Positions 62,936 through 64,000 of a stretch of 64,000 bases of DNA are shown one piece after another (position 1 is the stretch's first letter; each line of letters begins with the position of its first letter). The notes beneath the pieces are model-generated. The model was not told where the DNA came from, searched no databases, and was given only the letters and a program-made list of their open reading frames with translations. Position numbers and translations under genes: made by a program. The DNA is taken from contig JBLRWO010000021.1 in the NCBI GenBank assembly GCA_047921215.1, forward strand, positions 1 through 64,000, given 5' to 3'. This DNA comes from RECM01 sp047921215. GTDB lineage: Bacteria > Bacteroidota > Rhodothermia > Balneolales > Cyclonatronaceae.

Positions 62936-64000
62936 TTATCCGAAACTGACATTGAGGCCTTTACCGCGGGTCAACGAATCGACGATCACACGGGTAATGA
63001 CAATGGCACTGAAGAGGGAGGCAATAATACCCGCCATCAGCGTAACGGCGAAGCCCTTGATCGGGCCCATTCCGAAGCTGAACAGGATTACCGCTGTTAA
63101 AAACGTGGTGATGTTCGCATCAAGGATGGCACTCATCGCATTCTTGTATCCGCTGTCGATGGCCGCCACAAGGCTTTTGCCCACACGCATCTCCTCACGT
63201 ATACGGTCGAATATCAGTACGTTCGCATCCACCGCCATACCGATGGTAAGTACAATGCCGGCAATCCCGGGCAGGGTCAGCGTGGCCCTGAAGGCAGCCA
63301 GTATACCGAGTATGAAGATGATGTTCAGTATAAGCGCCAGGTCGGCAATCGCTCCGCCGGCACGATAATAGAAGATCATGAACAGAGCCACAATGGTAAG
63401 GCCCCAAATAGCGGACCGGAATCCCGACCGGATGGAAGCTTCACCCAGGGTGGCTCCTACGGTACGCTCTTCCACAATATCCAGCGGTGCAGGAAGTGCA
63501 CCGGATAGCAGGATATTCACAAGGTCTTCGGCTTCACTAAGGCCGCCGATACCGCTGATGGACGAACGCCCTTCCGTGATCTGGCTTCGTACCGTCGGAT
63601 AGCTGTACACGTACCCGTCGAGGATAATGGCTACCGGACGACCAATGTTGGCCCCGGTCAGAATGCTCCAGCGGCGCGCGCCCTCACGGTTCATGGTCAT
63701 TGATACCTCGGGCTGGTTGGTCTGCGGATCAAACGAGGGTCTGGCGTCGGTTATGACCTCACCGGTAAGTTCTACCTGTTTTCTTACGCCCAGCAGGGTG
63801 TAGTATTCACTGGATGACCCCTGAAGACGCTCGCTCTGGGCAGCCCACATCAGTTCGGTATCGCGGGGCAGCATACGTTGCACTTCTTCTCTGCGAAGTT
63901 TTTCCATTACTTCGGCAGTATCAGCGGTTGCAGCGTATCCGAAGATTACACTTTCTCCCACAGGAATAAATACATCGGTGAAAGTATTAATCCGGGTCGC
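62936..64000 (-). CDS. secD: protein translocase subunit SecD, C-terminal part
   Basis: Open to the right edge; the N-terminus lies outside the window, and a GTG at 63961 is not the true start. About 355 residues are visible: end of the P1 region, 'VSMTMNREGARRWSILTGAN', 'IILDGYVYSYPTVRSQITEG' and 'EDLVNILLSGALPAPLDIVE' of the periplasmic domain, then the six-helix core with 'RTVGATLGEASIRSGFRSAI', 'GIAGIVLTIGMAVDANVLIF', 'DRIREEMRVGKSLVAAIDSG' and 'AILDANITTFLTAVILFSFG'. These are highly conserved. Together with secF it forms the accessory complex of Sec export, which also serves the many exported T9SS proteins in this window. Confidence 0.97.
   Translation of the reverse strand, partial: ATRINTFTDVFIPVGESVIFGYAATADTAEVMEKLRREEVQRMLPRDTELMWAAQSERLQGSSSEYYTLLGVRKQVELTGEVITDARPSFDPQTNQPEVSMTMNREGARRWSILTGANIGRPVAIILDGYVYSYPTVRSQITEGRSSISGIGGLSEAEDLVNILLSGALPAPLDIVEERTVGATLGEASIRSGFRSAIWGLTIVALFMIFYYRAGGAIADLALILNIIFILGILAAFRATLTLPGIAGIVLTIGMAVDANVLIFDRIREEMRVGKSLVAAIDSGYKNAMSAILDANITTFLTAVILFSFGMGPIKGFAVTLMAGIIASLFSAIVITRVIVDSLTRGKGLNVSFG

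Overview
The window looks like a chromosomal segment of a Balneolota/Rhodothermota-type member of the Bacteroidota superphylum. The grounds are seven secreted proteins ending in a 'NYPNPFNP'-type sorting domain (type IX secretion, T9SS), a SusC/SusD pair with an ECF sigma factor and FecR anti-sigma factor, the heme A genes ctaB and ctaA, the scarcity of Shine-Dalgarno sites, and roughly balanced base composition. Genus cannot be fixed from sequence alone, and Ignavibacteria-like lineages share the sorting motif.

Layout. 1-4.3 kb: the end of an IS256-family element that appears to have cut off the 5' end of a glycine-zipper stress gene, a PA2169-like four-helix protein, an ice-binding-like (DUF3494) protein with a Met/His-rich insert, a small two-helix membrane protein, a decayed fragment, and a 64-bp tandem hairpin repeat. 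4.3-14.3 kb: T9SS cargo (endonuclease/exonuclease/phosphatase enzyme, subtilase, LamG protein) and two small lipoproteins. 14.4-19.1 kb: NhaC-type antiporter, then ctaB and ctaA diverging around a DUF433/DUF5615 toxin-antitoxin pair. 19.2-23.5 kb: aminotransferase, AT-rich lipoprotein island, a frameshifted membrane gene and a U32 (TrhP-like) protein.

23.7-37.5 kb is a polysaccharide utilisation locus: ECF sigma, GH30, FecR, SusC, SusD, GH30, GH3, with an upstream T9SS jelly-roll protein. Three promoters with an identical two-box layout (GGGGGTA, 14 nt, TGTCYT) precede the T9SS protein, the first GH30 gene and fecR, so these genes are probably one ECF regulon. The enzyme set suggests a beta-glucan with 1,6 linkages. 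37.9-42.5 kb encodes a 2-oxoacid:ferredoxin oxidoreductase whose gamma subunit is fused to a GltD-like flavoprotein and a ferredoxin.

43-49 kb holds two T9SS cargo genes, one made of six tandem 204-residue repeats of exactly constant length. 49.3-55.2 kb has an amidohydrolase, a DUF2235 hydrolase and a run of three decayed surface-protein genes, then tRNA-Gly. 55.8-64 kb has an ornithine-type class III aminotransferase, a T9SS polysaccharide deacetylase, and a minus-strand run secD-secF-STAS-purA-RuBisCO-like protein-cupin. The last two recall the methylthioadenosine-isoprenoid shunt.

Two intergenic repeat families run through the window. Family A (five loci) carries two perfect hairpins per unit and twice abuts a relict reading frame. 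Family B resembles a common GTCATnnTGAGCGC..GTCGAA intergenic repeat.
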